Positions 55,148 through 64,000 of a stretch of DNA of 64,000 bases are shown piece by piece. A program made the translations under genes and the position numbers. The notes beneath the pieces are model-generated. The model saw only the letters and a list, made by a program, of their open reading frames with translations. It was not told where the DNA came from and did no database searches. Position 1 is the stretch's first letter, and every line of letters begins with the position of its first letter. This stretch comes from Bacillota bacterium (GTDB lineage: Bacteria; Bacillota; Clostridia; Acetivibrionales; DTU013): positions 14,733-78,732 of the forward strand of contig JAEYOM010000076.1 of the NCBI GenBank assembly GCA_023411715.1, written 5' to 3'.

Positions 55148-57181
55148 TTAGGCTCTGCCCCTGCTTTTGCGGGCAACAGTTCCTGCATCCTTCCTTCCAT
55201 TCCTTCCCTTCGCAGTAATTGGCTTTCCTTTTATGTCATTATTATCTGTTCTGGCTTTTAGCTGGTTCTTATGTGCAGGAGATATACTTTTTTTGTCTTC
55301 CGATGGTACCGGGCTCTTTCGATCTGCAGACTTCTTTTTCCTGTTTCCCGCCTGCACCGAATTCTTTCGATCCAAAGACATCTTTTCTTTATTGTCCGGC
55401 GGCACAAGGCAATCTTTCCCGTGACCGATAAGATCTCCCCTGCCTGCCAGACGCAGCGCTTCCCTGACGAGGCGCTGGTTCTCCTTTTTCCTGAACTGCA
55501 GTAAAGCCCTCTGCATGGCTTTTTCCTTCGGTGACGCCGGTACGTATATCTTTTTCATAGTCCTCGGATCCAGTGAAGTATAAAACATACAAGTCGACAG
55601 AGAACCGGGCGTAGGGTAAAAATCCTGGACCTGTTCGGGAGTGCAGCCTGTTTTCTTCATATAGAGTGCAAGTTCTACCGCCGCTTTGAGATCGCTCCCC
55701 GGATGGCTGGACATAAGGTAAGGTATCAGGTATTGTTTCTTGCCGATTTCCTGATTTATTTCGTTATACTTGCTGACAAAGGCATCGTATACCTTTCTTC
55801 CGGGTTTGCCCATTTTCTCGAGCACCCTGTCGGATATATGCTCAGGCGCTACCTTCAGTTGTCCGCTGATGTGATGTTCGCATAATTCCCTGAAAAATTC
55901 ATCGTTTTTGTCGAGTAACAGATAGTCATATCTTATGCCGGAACGTACAAATACTTTTTTTACCCCTTTCAGACCGCGAAGCTTTCTTAAAAGCTCCAGA
56001 TATTCCCTGTGATCCACCCTAAGGTTTTTACAGGGCTGCGGATAGAGGCACTGCCTGTTTTTACAGGTCCCGTATTCTTTTTGCCTTTCGCATGCCGTAT
56101 CCCTGAAGTTTGCCGTAGGTCCGCCGACATCATGTATATAGCCTTTGAATCCCGGCTGCTTCACGAGTTTTCCGGCCTCGTTCAGAATAGAGGACTGGCT
56201 GCGTTTCTGTATTACCCTGCCCTGATGAAAATTCAGCGCGCAGAAGGAGCAGCCGCCGTAACAGCCGCGATGGCTTGTTATGCTGTACTCGACTTCCTTT
56301 ATAGCAGGAATTCCGCCGGCTTCGGCATACATTGGGTGGTATGTCCTCTCATAAGGCAGCGAGTATACTCTGTCGAGTTCTTTCTCCGTCATCGGAAAAG
56401 CGGGCGGGTTCTGTACCACAAGCCTGTCGCCGTGCTGCTGCACCAGCGTTCTCCCGTTAATGGCATCCTGCTCGTTGTACTGCAGCATAAAAGCTTCGGC
56501 ATAGGTCCTTTTGTCCGAAGAGACAGCTTCAAAAGACGGGATCGTGAGGTATCCGGCATCCGGGAGTTCCGATTCCGCCGCCATATACGCCGTACCTCTT
56601 ATATTCCGCAATTTGCTTATCGGTGCGCCTTTAGCCAACAGCTTTGCAATCTCCAGCAGGGGGCTTTCTCCCATGCCGTATATGAGCATGTCCGCCTTGC
56701 TGTCGACCAGTATCGACCGCCTTACCTTGTTGTCCCAGTAATCATAATGGGCAAACCTCCTCAGGCTCGCTTCTATACCTCCGATGATCACAGGGACTCC
56801 CTTGAATGCTTCCCGGACCCTGTTGACATATATGATATCCGCTCTGTCCGGCCGAAAGCCTGTCTTGCCGCCTGGAGAGTAATTATCTTCACTTCTTGGC
56901 TTTTTACTTGAAGTATAATGATTGACCATGGAATCGATAACACCGGAAGAGACTAGTACCGCCAGTTCAGGACGTCCTAACCTCATGAAGTCATCAACAC
57001 TATGCCAGTCTGGCTGTGCTATTATCCCCACACGATAGTCTTCGCTTTCGAGAAGACGCGTCAGGATCGCATGACCAAAGCTGGGGTGATCCACATAAGC
57101 ATCCCCGCTGATATATAAAAAGTCAAGACTGTCCCAGCCTCTTTCCTCCATGTCCTTCCTGCTTACAGGTAAAAATGCCAT
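55148..57181 (-). CDS. YgiQ-family radical-SAM protein with basic tail
   Basis: A 677-residue radical-SAM protein. The [4Fe-4S]/SAM motif is CYGGCSFC. The YgiQ N-domain ([33 protein letters not shown]) and a later cluster [12 protein letters not shown] are typical. The last 90 residues are a low-complexity Lys/Arg/Ser tail, likely nucleic-acid binding. The reaction is not known to me. The ATG at 57181 has GGGAGAG upstream; the frame opens 15 codons earlier. Confidence 0.88.
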   Translation of the reverse strand: MAFLPVSRKDMEERGWDSLDFLYISGDAYVDHPSFGHAILTRLLESEDYRVGIIAQPDWHSVDDFMRLGRPELAVLVSSGVIDSMVNHYTSSKKPRSEDNYSPGGKTGFRPDRADIIYVNRVREAFKGVPVIIGGIEASLRRFAHYDYWDNKVRRSILVDSKADMLIYGMGESPLLEIAKLLAKGAPISKLRNIRGTAYMAAESELPDAGYLTIPSFEAVSSDKRTYAEAFMLQYNEQDAINGRTLVQQHGDRLVVQNPPAFPMTEKELDRVYSLPYERTYHPMYAEAGGIPAIKEVEYSITSHRGCYGGCSFCALNFHQGRVIQKRSQSSILNEAGKLVKQPGFKGYIHDVGGPTANFRDTACERQKEYGTCKNRQCLYPQPCKNLRVDHREYLELLRKLRGLKGVKKVFVRSGIRYDYLLLDKNDEFFRELCEHHISGQLKVAPEHISDRVLEKMGKPGRKVYDAFVSKYNEINQEIGKKQYLIPYLMSSHPGSDLKAAVELALYMKKTGCTPEQVQDFYPTPGSLSTCMFYTSLDPRTMKKIYVPASPKEKAMQRALLQFRKKENQRLVREALRLAGRGDLIGHGKDCLVPPDNKEKMSLDRKNSVQAGNRKKKSADRKSPVPSEDKKSISPAHKNQLKARTDNNDIKGKPITAKGRNGRKDAGTVARKSRGRA

Positions 57182-57243
57182 TACTCTCTCCCGTTGAATG
57201 ATTCCGTTCAAATAATTGTAGCACAATAATATCCGGTTTAAAC

Positions 57244-58974
57244 CTATCCATTAACTAATTTCTTTAATTCATCCCTGCCGCGCATACCGTCAAATGCATG
57301 ATTCTCCCTGATATCCTCAAGAACGCTTTCATTGAGGCTGACCGCCTGCCTGAGGTTTTCGCCCGCAATCTCATATCTCCCCAGTATTGCGTATATTGCG
57401 GCCAGGTGATAGTAGAGCTCACTGTCCGAGGGCTTTATCTCCAGCGCAGATTTATATGCTTCGATCGCATCGTTATAATTTCTTTGCTCCGTCAGTGCAG
57501 CGCCCAGATAATAATATATCTCGAGTTCGTCCGGCTTCACCTCCAGCGCATTTCTGTACGCGGCAGCCGCCTGGGTATATTTGCCGTCTTCGAAGAAACA
57601 CATCCCCATATTGAAATACAGGCTGAATTCTTCCGGTTTGCGCCGTATCGCTTCCGAATAGACTTCAAGCGCCTCATCACGCCTTCCAAGCGAAGACATT
57701 ACAATGCCAAGATTATTATAAGCGTCCGTAAAGTCCGGATTTATCCTGATCGCAGTCTTGTAAGCCTCTATAGCCGTATCATGACTGCCTGCTTCCTCCA
57801 ACGCTATCGCCAGGTTATAATGGCACTGATAGCTGTCCGGCTTTATCCTGACTGCTTCCTTATAAGCAGCAACGGCTTCCTTCCAGCGTTTCAGTTTACC
57901 GCACACACCGGCCTTGCTGCTCCATGCCTGAAAATGTTCGGGATCTATCCGGATGATTTCTTCAAAAACCTGCAGCGCATCCTCCGGCTTTTTCTGCCTT
58001 ACCAGGACCCTGCCAAGCTCGTCACGCGCCTCCACACTGTCAGCATTGAGCCTTACAGCGTCCCTGAGCGCTTTTTCGGCTTCTTCCGGCTTGCCTGCCT
58101 CATGCAGAAGTTTCCCCAGAATAAATGCGGCCCGGTAATCATCTTCCGCTGATGCGATCTTTTTTAGCGTTTCAATGCCTTTTTCGGAATCTCCGTTTCT
58201 GATATGTGCAAATGCAAGGTTTTCCATGACAGTATTGCTGCTACAGCCTGCCGCTGTCGACCTTTCATAGCTTTTTACGGCATTTTCGTATTTTTCCAGC
58301 ATGTAATAAACGTTGCCCATGTTGTAAAAAATGTCGCTTCTGCCTGGTTCATCGGCTCCAACCAATTCCTGAGCCTTTCTGTATGCTTCCAGAGCTTCAT
58401 CGTATCTCCCTAGGCCGTAACATGTGCCTGCCAGATTGTAATACAGCGTATAGGAGGTGTTTACAGCTTTTGATAGGGTGTCGTAGATATAATAAGCGTT
58501 CTCCGGGTCGTTATCCGCTTTGAGAGCGTTTGCATGGCTGATGCATTTCCTGAAGTTTTTCTGCAGGTCTTCCGGTAATTTTTGAAGATCCTTTATGATA
58601 TCTGGTATCTGTATATCGCCGGCAAGCGGATTTATACCTCCCGACAGAAGCGAAGAAACAGCGCCGGCTGGTGAAGGCGCCTTTTCCACAAGGCCTCCGA
58701 AGGCGCCTGTCGTTTTTATCCTGTTGGTCATTGCCCTGTAATCGTAAATTATAAAAAAAGCCGGAAGAAGTATGCCGAATATTATATAGACTGCCTCAAC
58801 ATAAGGCTCCGCTTCGACATTGTTAATAAAGCTCAGGATCGCCAACGGGATGGGAAATATCTGCAAGCAAACGGGTATAAGCATGAGCAGGCTTCTTTTT
58901 TTGACCATCCTGTAAGCGGAATACAGGAGCAAAACCAGCATTAAAATGATGATAAAGCCATTGACAAAGGTCAC
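57244..58974 (-). CDS. Membrane-anchored tetratricopeptide-repeat protein
   Basis: A 576-residue protein. Three hydrophobic segments in the first 85 residues anchor it. From about residue 150 to the end lie roughly eleven TPR units, for example [31 protein letters not shown], forming a protein-interaction superhelix. No enzymatic domain is visible. The GTG start follows GGAGG by 8 bases. It lies 21 bases after ftsK and could be co-transcribed. Confidence 0.85.
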   Translation of the reverse strand: MTFVNGFIIILMLVLLLYSAYRMVKKRSLLMLIPVCLQIFPIPLAILSFINNVEAEPYVEAVYIIFGILLPAFFIIYDYRAMTNRIKTTGAFGGLVEKAPSPAGAVSSLLSGGINPLAGDIQIPDIIKDLQKLPEDLQKNFRKCISHANALKADNDPENAYYIYDTLSKAVNTSYTLYYNLAGTCYGLGRYDEALEAYRKAQELVGADEPGRSDIFYNMGNVYYMLEKYENAVKSYERSTAAGCSSNTVMENLAFAHIRNGDSEKGIETLKKIASAEDDYRAAFILGKLLHEAGKPEEAEKALRDAVRLNADSVEARDELGRVLVRQKKPEDALQVFEEIIRIDPEHFQAWSSKAGVCGKLKRWKEAVAAYKEAVRIKPDSYQCHYNLAIALEEAGSHDTAIEAYKTAIRINPDFTDAYNNLGIVMSSLGRRDEALEVYSEAIRRKPEEFSLYFNMGMCFFEDGKYTQAAAAYRNALEVKPDELEIYYYLGAALTEQRNYNDAIEAYKSALEIKPSDSELYYHLAAIYAILGRYEIAGENLRQAVSLNESVLEDIRENHAFDGMRGRDELKKLVNG

Positions 58975-58995
58975 TTCGATTACCTCCCGTCAATA

Positions 58996-61482
58996 TCAAT
59001 CTCCCTTATCGTTCATCTGCATCTCCTGCCACTGCTGCCTGGATATCAGTATCTGCCTTGGTTTGCTGCCTTCGAATCCGCCTACGATCCCACGCGCTTC
59101 CATCTGGTCGACGATCCTTGCAGCCCTGGCGTAACCGACCTTGAACTTTCGCTGTATCAGCGATACCGATGCCTGTCCGGCTTCGACGACAAGGTCTATC
59201 GCCCTCGGCAGCAATTCATCGTTATCGCCGCTGTCATTGCTGACAGAGCTATCTTCGCTGTTAATACCTTCGATTATGTCTTCGTCATAGGAAGCGCTCC
59301 CCTGGGATTTGACATAGTCGACGACCTTTTCGACCTCAGAATCTGTTATGTTGGCGCCCTGAACTCTGACAGGCTTGGCTTTTCCGACCGGATTCAGCAG
59401 CATGTCGCCTCTTCCCAGAAGCTTTTCGGCGCCCGCCATATCGAGGATCGTTCGCGAGTCTATCTGTGAGGATACCGCAAAGGATATCCTCGATGGTATA
59501 TTAGCTTTTATAACGCCTGTAATGACGTCTACCGATGGCCTCTGCGTCGCAATCACGAGATGCATGCCTGCCGCTCTTGCCATCTGCGCAAGCCTGCAGA
59601 TCGCATCTTCTACATCATTTGGGGCGACCATCATCAGGTCCGCCAATTCGTCTATTATTATTACGACCTGAGGCATCATGGGCTGCTCGCCTGTCTTCGC
59701 CATAAGCTCGTTATATCCCTTGATATCTCTTACAGCCTTGTCGGCAAAGAGCTTGTACCGGTTGACCATTTCCTGTACGGCCCAGTTCAGGGCTCCGGCA
59801 GCCTTTTTAGGTTCGGTTACGACCGGTATCAGCAGGTGCGGAATACCGTTGTAAATACCCAATTCCACCACCTTCGGATCGATCATAAGAAGTTTTACTT
59901 CCTCAGGAGTTGCCTTATAAAGAAGGCTTACGATCAGGCTGTTGATACAGACGCTCTTGCCGGAACCGGTAGCTCCTGCGATCAACAAATGCGGCATTTT
60001 TGCAATATCTATTATGATCGTTTCGCCCGAGACGTCCTTTCCCACTGCAAATGCCAGTTTTGACGGGTGCTGTGCGAATTCCTGCGATTCTATGACGTCC
60101 CTGATGCGTACCATATTCACTTCTTTGTTCGGAACTTCGATACCGATCGCCGCTTTTCCCGGTATAGGCGCTTCAAGCCTGATGCCGGGCGCAGCAAGAT
60201 TCAGCGCGATATCGTCGGACAGATTGACTATCCTGCTCACCTTGACTCCCGCGCTCGGCTGCAGCTCGTATCTGGTGACCGACGGTCCCCTGGTGACATT
60301 TATTACCTTTGCCGAAACGCCGAAGCTGTTCAAAGTCTCCTCAAGCTTCTTTGCGCCTTCAAGTACCTGGTTGCGATAATTTTTCGAACTTCCTGAATCC
60401 ATGTCTTCGACCAGAAGCTCGTAGGGCGGATATGCATATTTCATCATCGGACTTTTGGGCGATACAGCCCCTTTTATCACTATCTCGGAAAGACCCGAGC
60501 CGCTTTCGTCCACAGCCTTTTCCGCTGAGCCCTTCAGTCCGGTATCGTTAACCGAATCAACACATTCATCAGTGAACAGTAGCGGTTTTTCCTGCCTCAC
60601 CTTGGGCTTGCTCTTTTTCAGATCATTTATGACAAGGCTCAGAGGTTCCTCAGCCTCAGCTTCAGCCGCCGCGGCAGCCATTTCAAACGCAGTGGGTTCA
60701 ATACCTCCGGTCGATTTCTTTTTACCGGATTTTTCTTTAAGTTCCCGCGAAGTCTTTTCTATTCTAAAATCGATGACTTTGGGCTTCTTATCAAAGCGGA
60801 GCGACATACCGTTTCCGTCCTGTACGATCTCAGGCTGCGTATCGTCATCGTCATACAGCTCTTCCTTATCAGCCTTCTTTGAAGGGGTAGCCTTGGCGCT
60901 TCCTTTTTCTGCGAAAAGGCTCCGGATGTTTTTCAAGAACCCAGATATTGACGAATTTGTCAGAAGTATTACATCAACCAGCGACAATGCCGTTATAATA
61001 ATGATAGTTCCCAAAACGCGAAACGTCAAAAGAAAAGGCAGGCTTATCAGTCCCCCCAGTACGCCTCCTCCCATCAATGCCAGCCCGTTGCTGTAAAAAA
61101 GTCCGAGAGCCTTTATGGGCGTAAGCCCATTGTAGTTCTCAGGCTTGTAATAACCGGTCTGTATCATGGTAGCGGTAAGCAGGAACAGAAATAATATATA
61201 AACGGGTTTACCCTTGAGATCCAACTTGTCATGAGCAAAAATCAGGATCGCCGCATAAAGTATAATCACCGGCGGAATGAGAAAAGCGGGCAGGCCTATC
61301 AAACCAAGCGAGGCCTCCCGGATAAAAGTACCGAATAGTCCGATCGAACCTTTTATGTAAAAGCTGAGCATCGCCAGAACGCCCAAGGCCAATACCAGTA
61401 TCCCCCGTATTTCATTTACATAATTGTTCTGCTGCTTTTTCCTGACTGTATACTTTTTCTTTTGTGTTTTTTTCCCTCTCAA
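58996..61482 (-). CDS. ftsK: FtsK/SpoIIIE DNA translocase
   Basis: An 828-residue septal DNA pump. Four membrane spans lie before residue 175, then an acidic/Ala-rich linker, then the motor domain. Walker A is GATGSGKS (residues 503-510), Walker [14 protein letters not shown]. The C-terminal winged-helix gamma domain ([22 protein letters not shown]) reads polarity sequences. It moves DNA through the division or sporulation septum. The TTG start follows GGGGGTG. Confidence 0.95.
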   Translation of the reverse strand: MRGKKTQKKKYTVRKKQQNNYVNEIRGILVLALGVLAMLSFYIKGSIGLFGTFIREASLGLIGLPAFLIPPVIILYAAILIFAHDKLDLKGKPVYILFLFLLTATMIQTGYYKPENYNGLTPIKALGLFYSNGLALMGGGVLGGLISLPFLLTFRVLGTIIIITALSLVDVILLTNSSISGFLKNIRSLFAEKGSAKATPSKKADKEELYDDDDTQPEIVQDGNGMSLRFDKKPKVIDFRIEKTSRELKEKSGKKKSTGGIEPTAFEMAAAAAEAEAEEPLSLVINDLKKSKPKVRQEKPLLFTDECVDSVNDTGLKGSAEKAVDESGSGLSEIVIKGAVSPKSPMMKYAYPPYELLVEDMDSGSSKNYRNQVLEGAKKLEETLNSFGVSAKVINVTRGPSVTRYELQPSAGVKVSRIVNLSDDIALNLAAPGIRLEAPIPGKAAIGIEVPNKEVNMVRIRDVIESQEFAQHPSKLAFAVGKDVSGETIIIDIAKMPHLLIAGATGSGKSVCINSLIVSLLYKATPEEVKLLMIDPKVVELGIYNGIPHLLIPVVTEPKKAAGALNWAVQEMVNRYKLFADKAVRDIKGYNELMAKTGEQPMMPQVVIIIDELADLMMVAPNDVEDAICRLAQMARAAGMHLVIATQRPSVDVITGVIKANIPSRISFAVSSQIDSRTILDMAGAEKLLGRGDMLLNPVGKAKPVRVQGANITDSEVEKVVDYVKSQGSASYDEDIIEGINSEDSSVSNDSGDNDELLPRAIDLVVEAGQASVSLIQRKFKVGYARAARIVDQMEARGIVGGFEGSKPRQILISRQQWQEMQMNDKGD

Positions 61483-61615
61483 AATTACACCCCCGGTCCA
61501 ATTATTACTATACCATAATTTCTCATTGCCTTCTATAGTTTTTTGATGCGGACGTGCTATAGTACAATTTGCATAAATGTCACCCGGGCATATCTAATTT
61601 TTTAGTAATTATTGA

Positions 61616-61640
61616 TAAATAAAGAAGGATTTTGTGATAA
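61616..61640 (+). promoter_or_regulatory. Possible sigma-D promoter of the second chemoreceptor
   Basis: TAAA (61616-61619), 14 bases, GTGATAA (61634-61640), resembling the motility pattern TAAA-N14/16-CCGATAA with two mismatches. Confidence 0.45.
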
Positions 61641-61690
61641 TTTGTCTAATTAATTACTATATACTAACAGAATATGAAAGAGGGTACATT

Positions 61691-63817
61691 ATGAGATCTA
61701 TAAGAGTATTCCTGAATTTAATCAAGCCTGCAGTAACAAAAGCGGCAAATGCTTTAAAGCCGGTGATTTCGTTGTTTACCTCATTGAAAAGTATCAGGGC
61801 CAAACTTATTCTGTCGTTTTTGGTCCCGATCGTTCTATTAGTTTCGCAGGGATATATTTCATTCAGCAATACCAAAAATACTACAAAGGATATAGCAAAA
61901 CAGTCTTCCATCACAGCTATGGAAACAAGCGGAAAATATCTCGACGTAGTGTTCAGATCCGTTGACGATATTGCCGGGAGGCTGTTTGCAGACCCTGACA
62001 TTCAGGATTATCTTACGAAGGATTTCACGGATGATCAAGTCTTTGATAAGGCCGAACTATTCAAAAGAGTCAACAACAAATTTCAGTCCAATTCGAGTTT
62101 CAACCCCGATATAAAGAGTATAATGCTGATTTCCGGAAAGGAAGGATCTGCATCAATTTTTACAAATATAGTTTTTAACGATTTAAAAGATATGTCTTTC
62201 GTGAACAAACTCAATGAAAGCTCTTCCGGTACCTTGTGGTTCGGATACCATAAGGAAATGGATACCCTCAACAATGCCGCCTCTGCGGATTATTCACTAT
62301 CCCAGATAAAGCTGGTCAAAGATATCGATACGATGAAAACTGTCGGTCTGCTCGTAATCGATGTCAAACCTGATATGGTATCTGATCTGATGGCAAGCAT
62401 CAAACTCGGCAGTGATGGCAGTAAGCAGCTGATACATTTCGTGGGACCTGACGGAAGAGTCATAACTAACGGTCAAACCGTGGAAAATTCCGATATAGCA
62501 AATCAGGAATTCTATAAGAAAATACAGAAAAGTAAGGAGCTTACAGGATCGGACGATATCAATTATAATGGGACCGCATATCTGATGACGTATTATAAGA
62601 TCAGCGACACAGGTTACACCCTTATCGGTATGCTCCCGCAGAGTGAGCTGACAGCCGCAGCCAATAAAATAATCCTCACAACGGTCATCATGATTGTACT
62701 GGCTGTGCTTATAGCTCTCCTTATCGGTTTTCTAATGGCGAACAGTATGAGCAGAACCATAAACAGAATAATTAACGCGTCAGGCAAGGCTGCCTCCGGT
62801 GATCTCAGCGTTACTTTGCAGTCCCGCAGAAAGGACGAACTGGGAATACTGACGCGCGGCATCAATTCGATGATTCAAAATATGCGCGGATTGATAGAAG
62901 AAACTATAAACGTATCCGAAAAGGTGACCAATTCCGCAGGCACCGTATCTTCTACTTCAAACCAGGTGTCGGCTGTCTCGCGGGAGATCTCGCACGCCAT
63001 ACAGGATATCTCCCAGGGCGCTTCCGCTCAGGCCGCCGATGCCGAGCAGTGCGTTGAGAAAATCAGTATCCTGGCTGAAAATATCAATTATGTGACGAAT
63101 AATGTCAAGTCAATCGACCTTCTTACCCATGACACAATGAATATGACCCAGAACGGTATAACCTCGGTCGAAGACCTTGATATAAAAGCCAGCAGGACTG
63201 CTTCCATTTCCAGGGAAATAGTCAGTGATATCAAGGAACTCGACATACGATCCAAGTCCATCGGAAAGATAGTCAAGGTCATAAGCAGTATCGCGGACCA
63301 GACCAACCTGCTTGCCATCAACGCAACAATCGAGGCCGCAAGAGCGGGCGAAGCCGGAAAGGGGTTTGCCGTGGTTGCTGATGAAGTGAGGAAACTGGCC
63401 GAGCAATCGATGAATTCGGCACATGAAATTGCAAACATAATAAAGACTACACAGGACCAGACGGCTAAAACGGTGGAAAAGGCGTCGATGACGGAGTCCA
63501 TTCTGTCTTCCCAGAATGAAGCGGTCCTCAACACTACGAGTATATTCAAAGGTATAAATGCTTCCATGGAAAAGCTCTCCGAGCAGGTCGGACAGATAAT
63601 ATCGAGGGTTACGGAGATGGAAGAAAATAAAACCCATGCGATCAATTCGATACAGAATATATCGGCCGTATCACAGGAAACAGCCGCATCCTCTGAAGAA
63701 GTTACAGCATCGACGGAAGAACAGCTTTCAAGTATCGAGGAACTCTCACGTTTTGCCGATGAACTCAAAACAGCATCCGAAGAACTGCAGAGAGCGATTT
63801 CGAAATTCAGACTTTAA
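61691..63817 (+). CDS. Methyl-accepting chemotaxis protein (dCache-HAMP-MCP), plus strand
   Basis: A 708-residue chemoreceptor. The first span ([20 protein letters not shown]) starts near residue 40. The extracellular sensor ([30 protein letters not shown]) is dCache-like. A second span ([23 protein letters not shown]), a HAMP domain and the signalling tip [43 protein letters not shown] follow. The ATG at 61691 follows AAAGAGGG by 6 bases; the frame opens 19 codons earlier. Divergent from ftsK. Confidence 0.93.
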   Translation: MRSIRVFLNLIKPAVTKAANALKPVISLFTSLKSIRAKLILSFLVPIVLLVSQGYISFSNTKNTTKDIAKQSSITAMETSGKYLDVVFRSVDDIAGRLFADPDIQDYLTKDFTDDQVFDKAELFKRVNNKFQSNSSFNPDIKSIMLISGKEGSASIFTNIVFNDLKDMSFVNKLNESSSGTLWFGYHKEMDTLNNAASADYSLSQIKLVKDIDTMKTVGLLVIDVKPDMVSDLMASIKLGSDGSKQLIHFVGPDGRVITNGQTVENSDIANQEFYKKIQKSKELTGSDDINYNGTAYLMTYYKISDTGYTLIGMLPQSELTAAANKIILTTVIMIVLAVLIALLIGFLMANSMSRTINRIINASGKAASGDLSVTLQSRRKDELGILTRGINSMIQNMRGLIEETINVSEKVTNSAGTVSSTSNQVSAVSREISHAIQDISQGASAQAADAEQCVEKISILAENINYVTNNVKSIDLLTHDTMNMTQNGITSVEDLDIKASRTASISREIVSDIKELDIRSKSIGKIVKVISSIADQTNLLAINATIEAARAGEAGKGFAVVADEVRKLAEQSMNSAHEIANIIKTTQDQTAKTVEKASMTESILSSQNEAVLNTTSIFKGINASMEKLSEQVGQIISRVTEMEENKTHAINSIQNISAVSQETAASSEEVTASTEEQLSSIEELSRFADELKTASEELQRAISKFRL

Positions 63818-63837
63818 TTTTGGGTTAACACTTGTTC

Positions 63838-63874
63838 AAAAATCGCAGGCGCATAGAGCGCCTGCGATTTTTCA
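63838..63874 (+). terminator. Terminator of the second chemoreceptor
   Basis: AAAAATCGCAGGCGC-ATAGA-GCGCCTGCGATTTTT, perfect 15-bp arms followed by a T-run. Confidence 0.96.
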
Positions 63875-63884
63875 TTGTCATCGA

Positions 63885-64000
63885 CAAATAAACCCCTGGC
63901 TATGCCAGGGGAGACAATGAGCTTTAGCTTCAAGTAGATAAAGAAAACCTCCAATGTTAGAATAGTGTAGGTTTGCCAACCACATTAAACAACAAAGGAG
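63885..64000 (+). mobile_element. IS200/IS605-type element, left end, cut by the window edge
   Basis: The hairpin CCCCTGGC-TAT-GCCAGGGG (63893-63911) is followed by GAGCTTTAGCTTCAAGTAGAT, AAACCTCCAATGTTAGAATA and GGTTTGCCAACCACATTAAA, ending in AAAGGAG. I know this order from the 5' ends of clostridial IS200-like elements directly before tnpA. The transposase start should lie just past the window. Confidence 0.82.

Overview
The window looks like a chromosomal stretch from a spore-forming clostridium, most like the Ruminiclostridium/Acetivibrio group. This is my inference from gene content; no search was run. Supporting signs are an iscR-iscS-iscU-mnmA cluster, SpoVS behind a sigma-H-type promoter, T-box, glycine and PyrR RNA regulation, LexA boxes of the GAAC-N4-GTTC type, RNase Y/YmdB, an S-layer-anchored glycosidase, and Shine-Dalgarno sites with frequent TTG and GTG starts. 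Almost all genes lie on the minus strand. The exceptions are the SLH/GH18-TPR pair, lexA and the last chemoreceptor.

Layout. 1-2.4 kb: Fe-S assembly and tRNA thiolation (mnmA 5' end, iscU, iscS, Rrf2 regulator). 2.5-12.9 kb: LarA-type racemase, RarA with a small membrane protein, GlyA behind a glycine riboswitch, an AIR-synthase-like/zinc-ribbon pair, a VanW protein, and ThiI with its own cysteine desulfurase. 13-17 kb: a palindrome-rich promoter region, a secreted SLH-GH18 protein and a polytopic TPR membrane protein. 16.9-18 kb: the divergent SOS pair yneA/lexA with three LexA boxes. 18-27.7 kb: nagZ-miaB-ylbF-mutS-mutL-miaA-hfq. 28-30.6 kb: a MetRS-like synthetase with degenerate KMSKS behind a T-box leader. 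30.6-32.8 kb: two peptidases. 32.9-45.1 kb: the complete UMP biosynthesis operon pyrR-B-C-F-carA-carB-pyrK-D-(phosphatase)-pyrE with a PyrR attenuator. 45-64 kb: chemoreceptor, rluD-lspA, an orphan solute-binding lipoprotein, pgeF, spoVS, ymdB, rny, a YgiQ radical-SAM protein, a TPR protein, ftsK/spoIIIE, a second chemoreceptor, and the left end of an IS200-type element cut by the window edge.

Most genes are ordinary housekeeping. The unusual material is between genes. (1) A ~42-bp palindromic element occurs three times, each between the stop of one gene and the Shine-Dalgarno of the next in unrelated operons (before thiI, hfq and pyrK). (2) Three ~43-bp hairpin repeats with compensatory changes fill the long leader of rny. 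(3) Contiguous degenerate minisatellites (15, 23 and 25 bp) follow the stop codons of pyrC, the pyr-operon phosphatase and the MetRS-like gene. (4) A strand-specific hairpin and a 16-bp palindrome lie in the rarA leader. (5) Two long perfect palindromes sit ahead of the SLH gene. I saw no CRISPR array, prophage, rRNA or tRNA gene. All motif reading was by eye; no alignment, folding or database search was possible.
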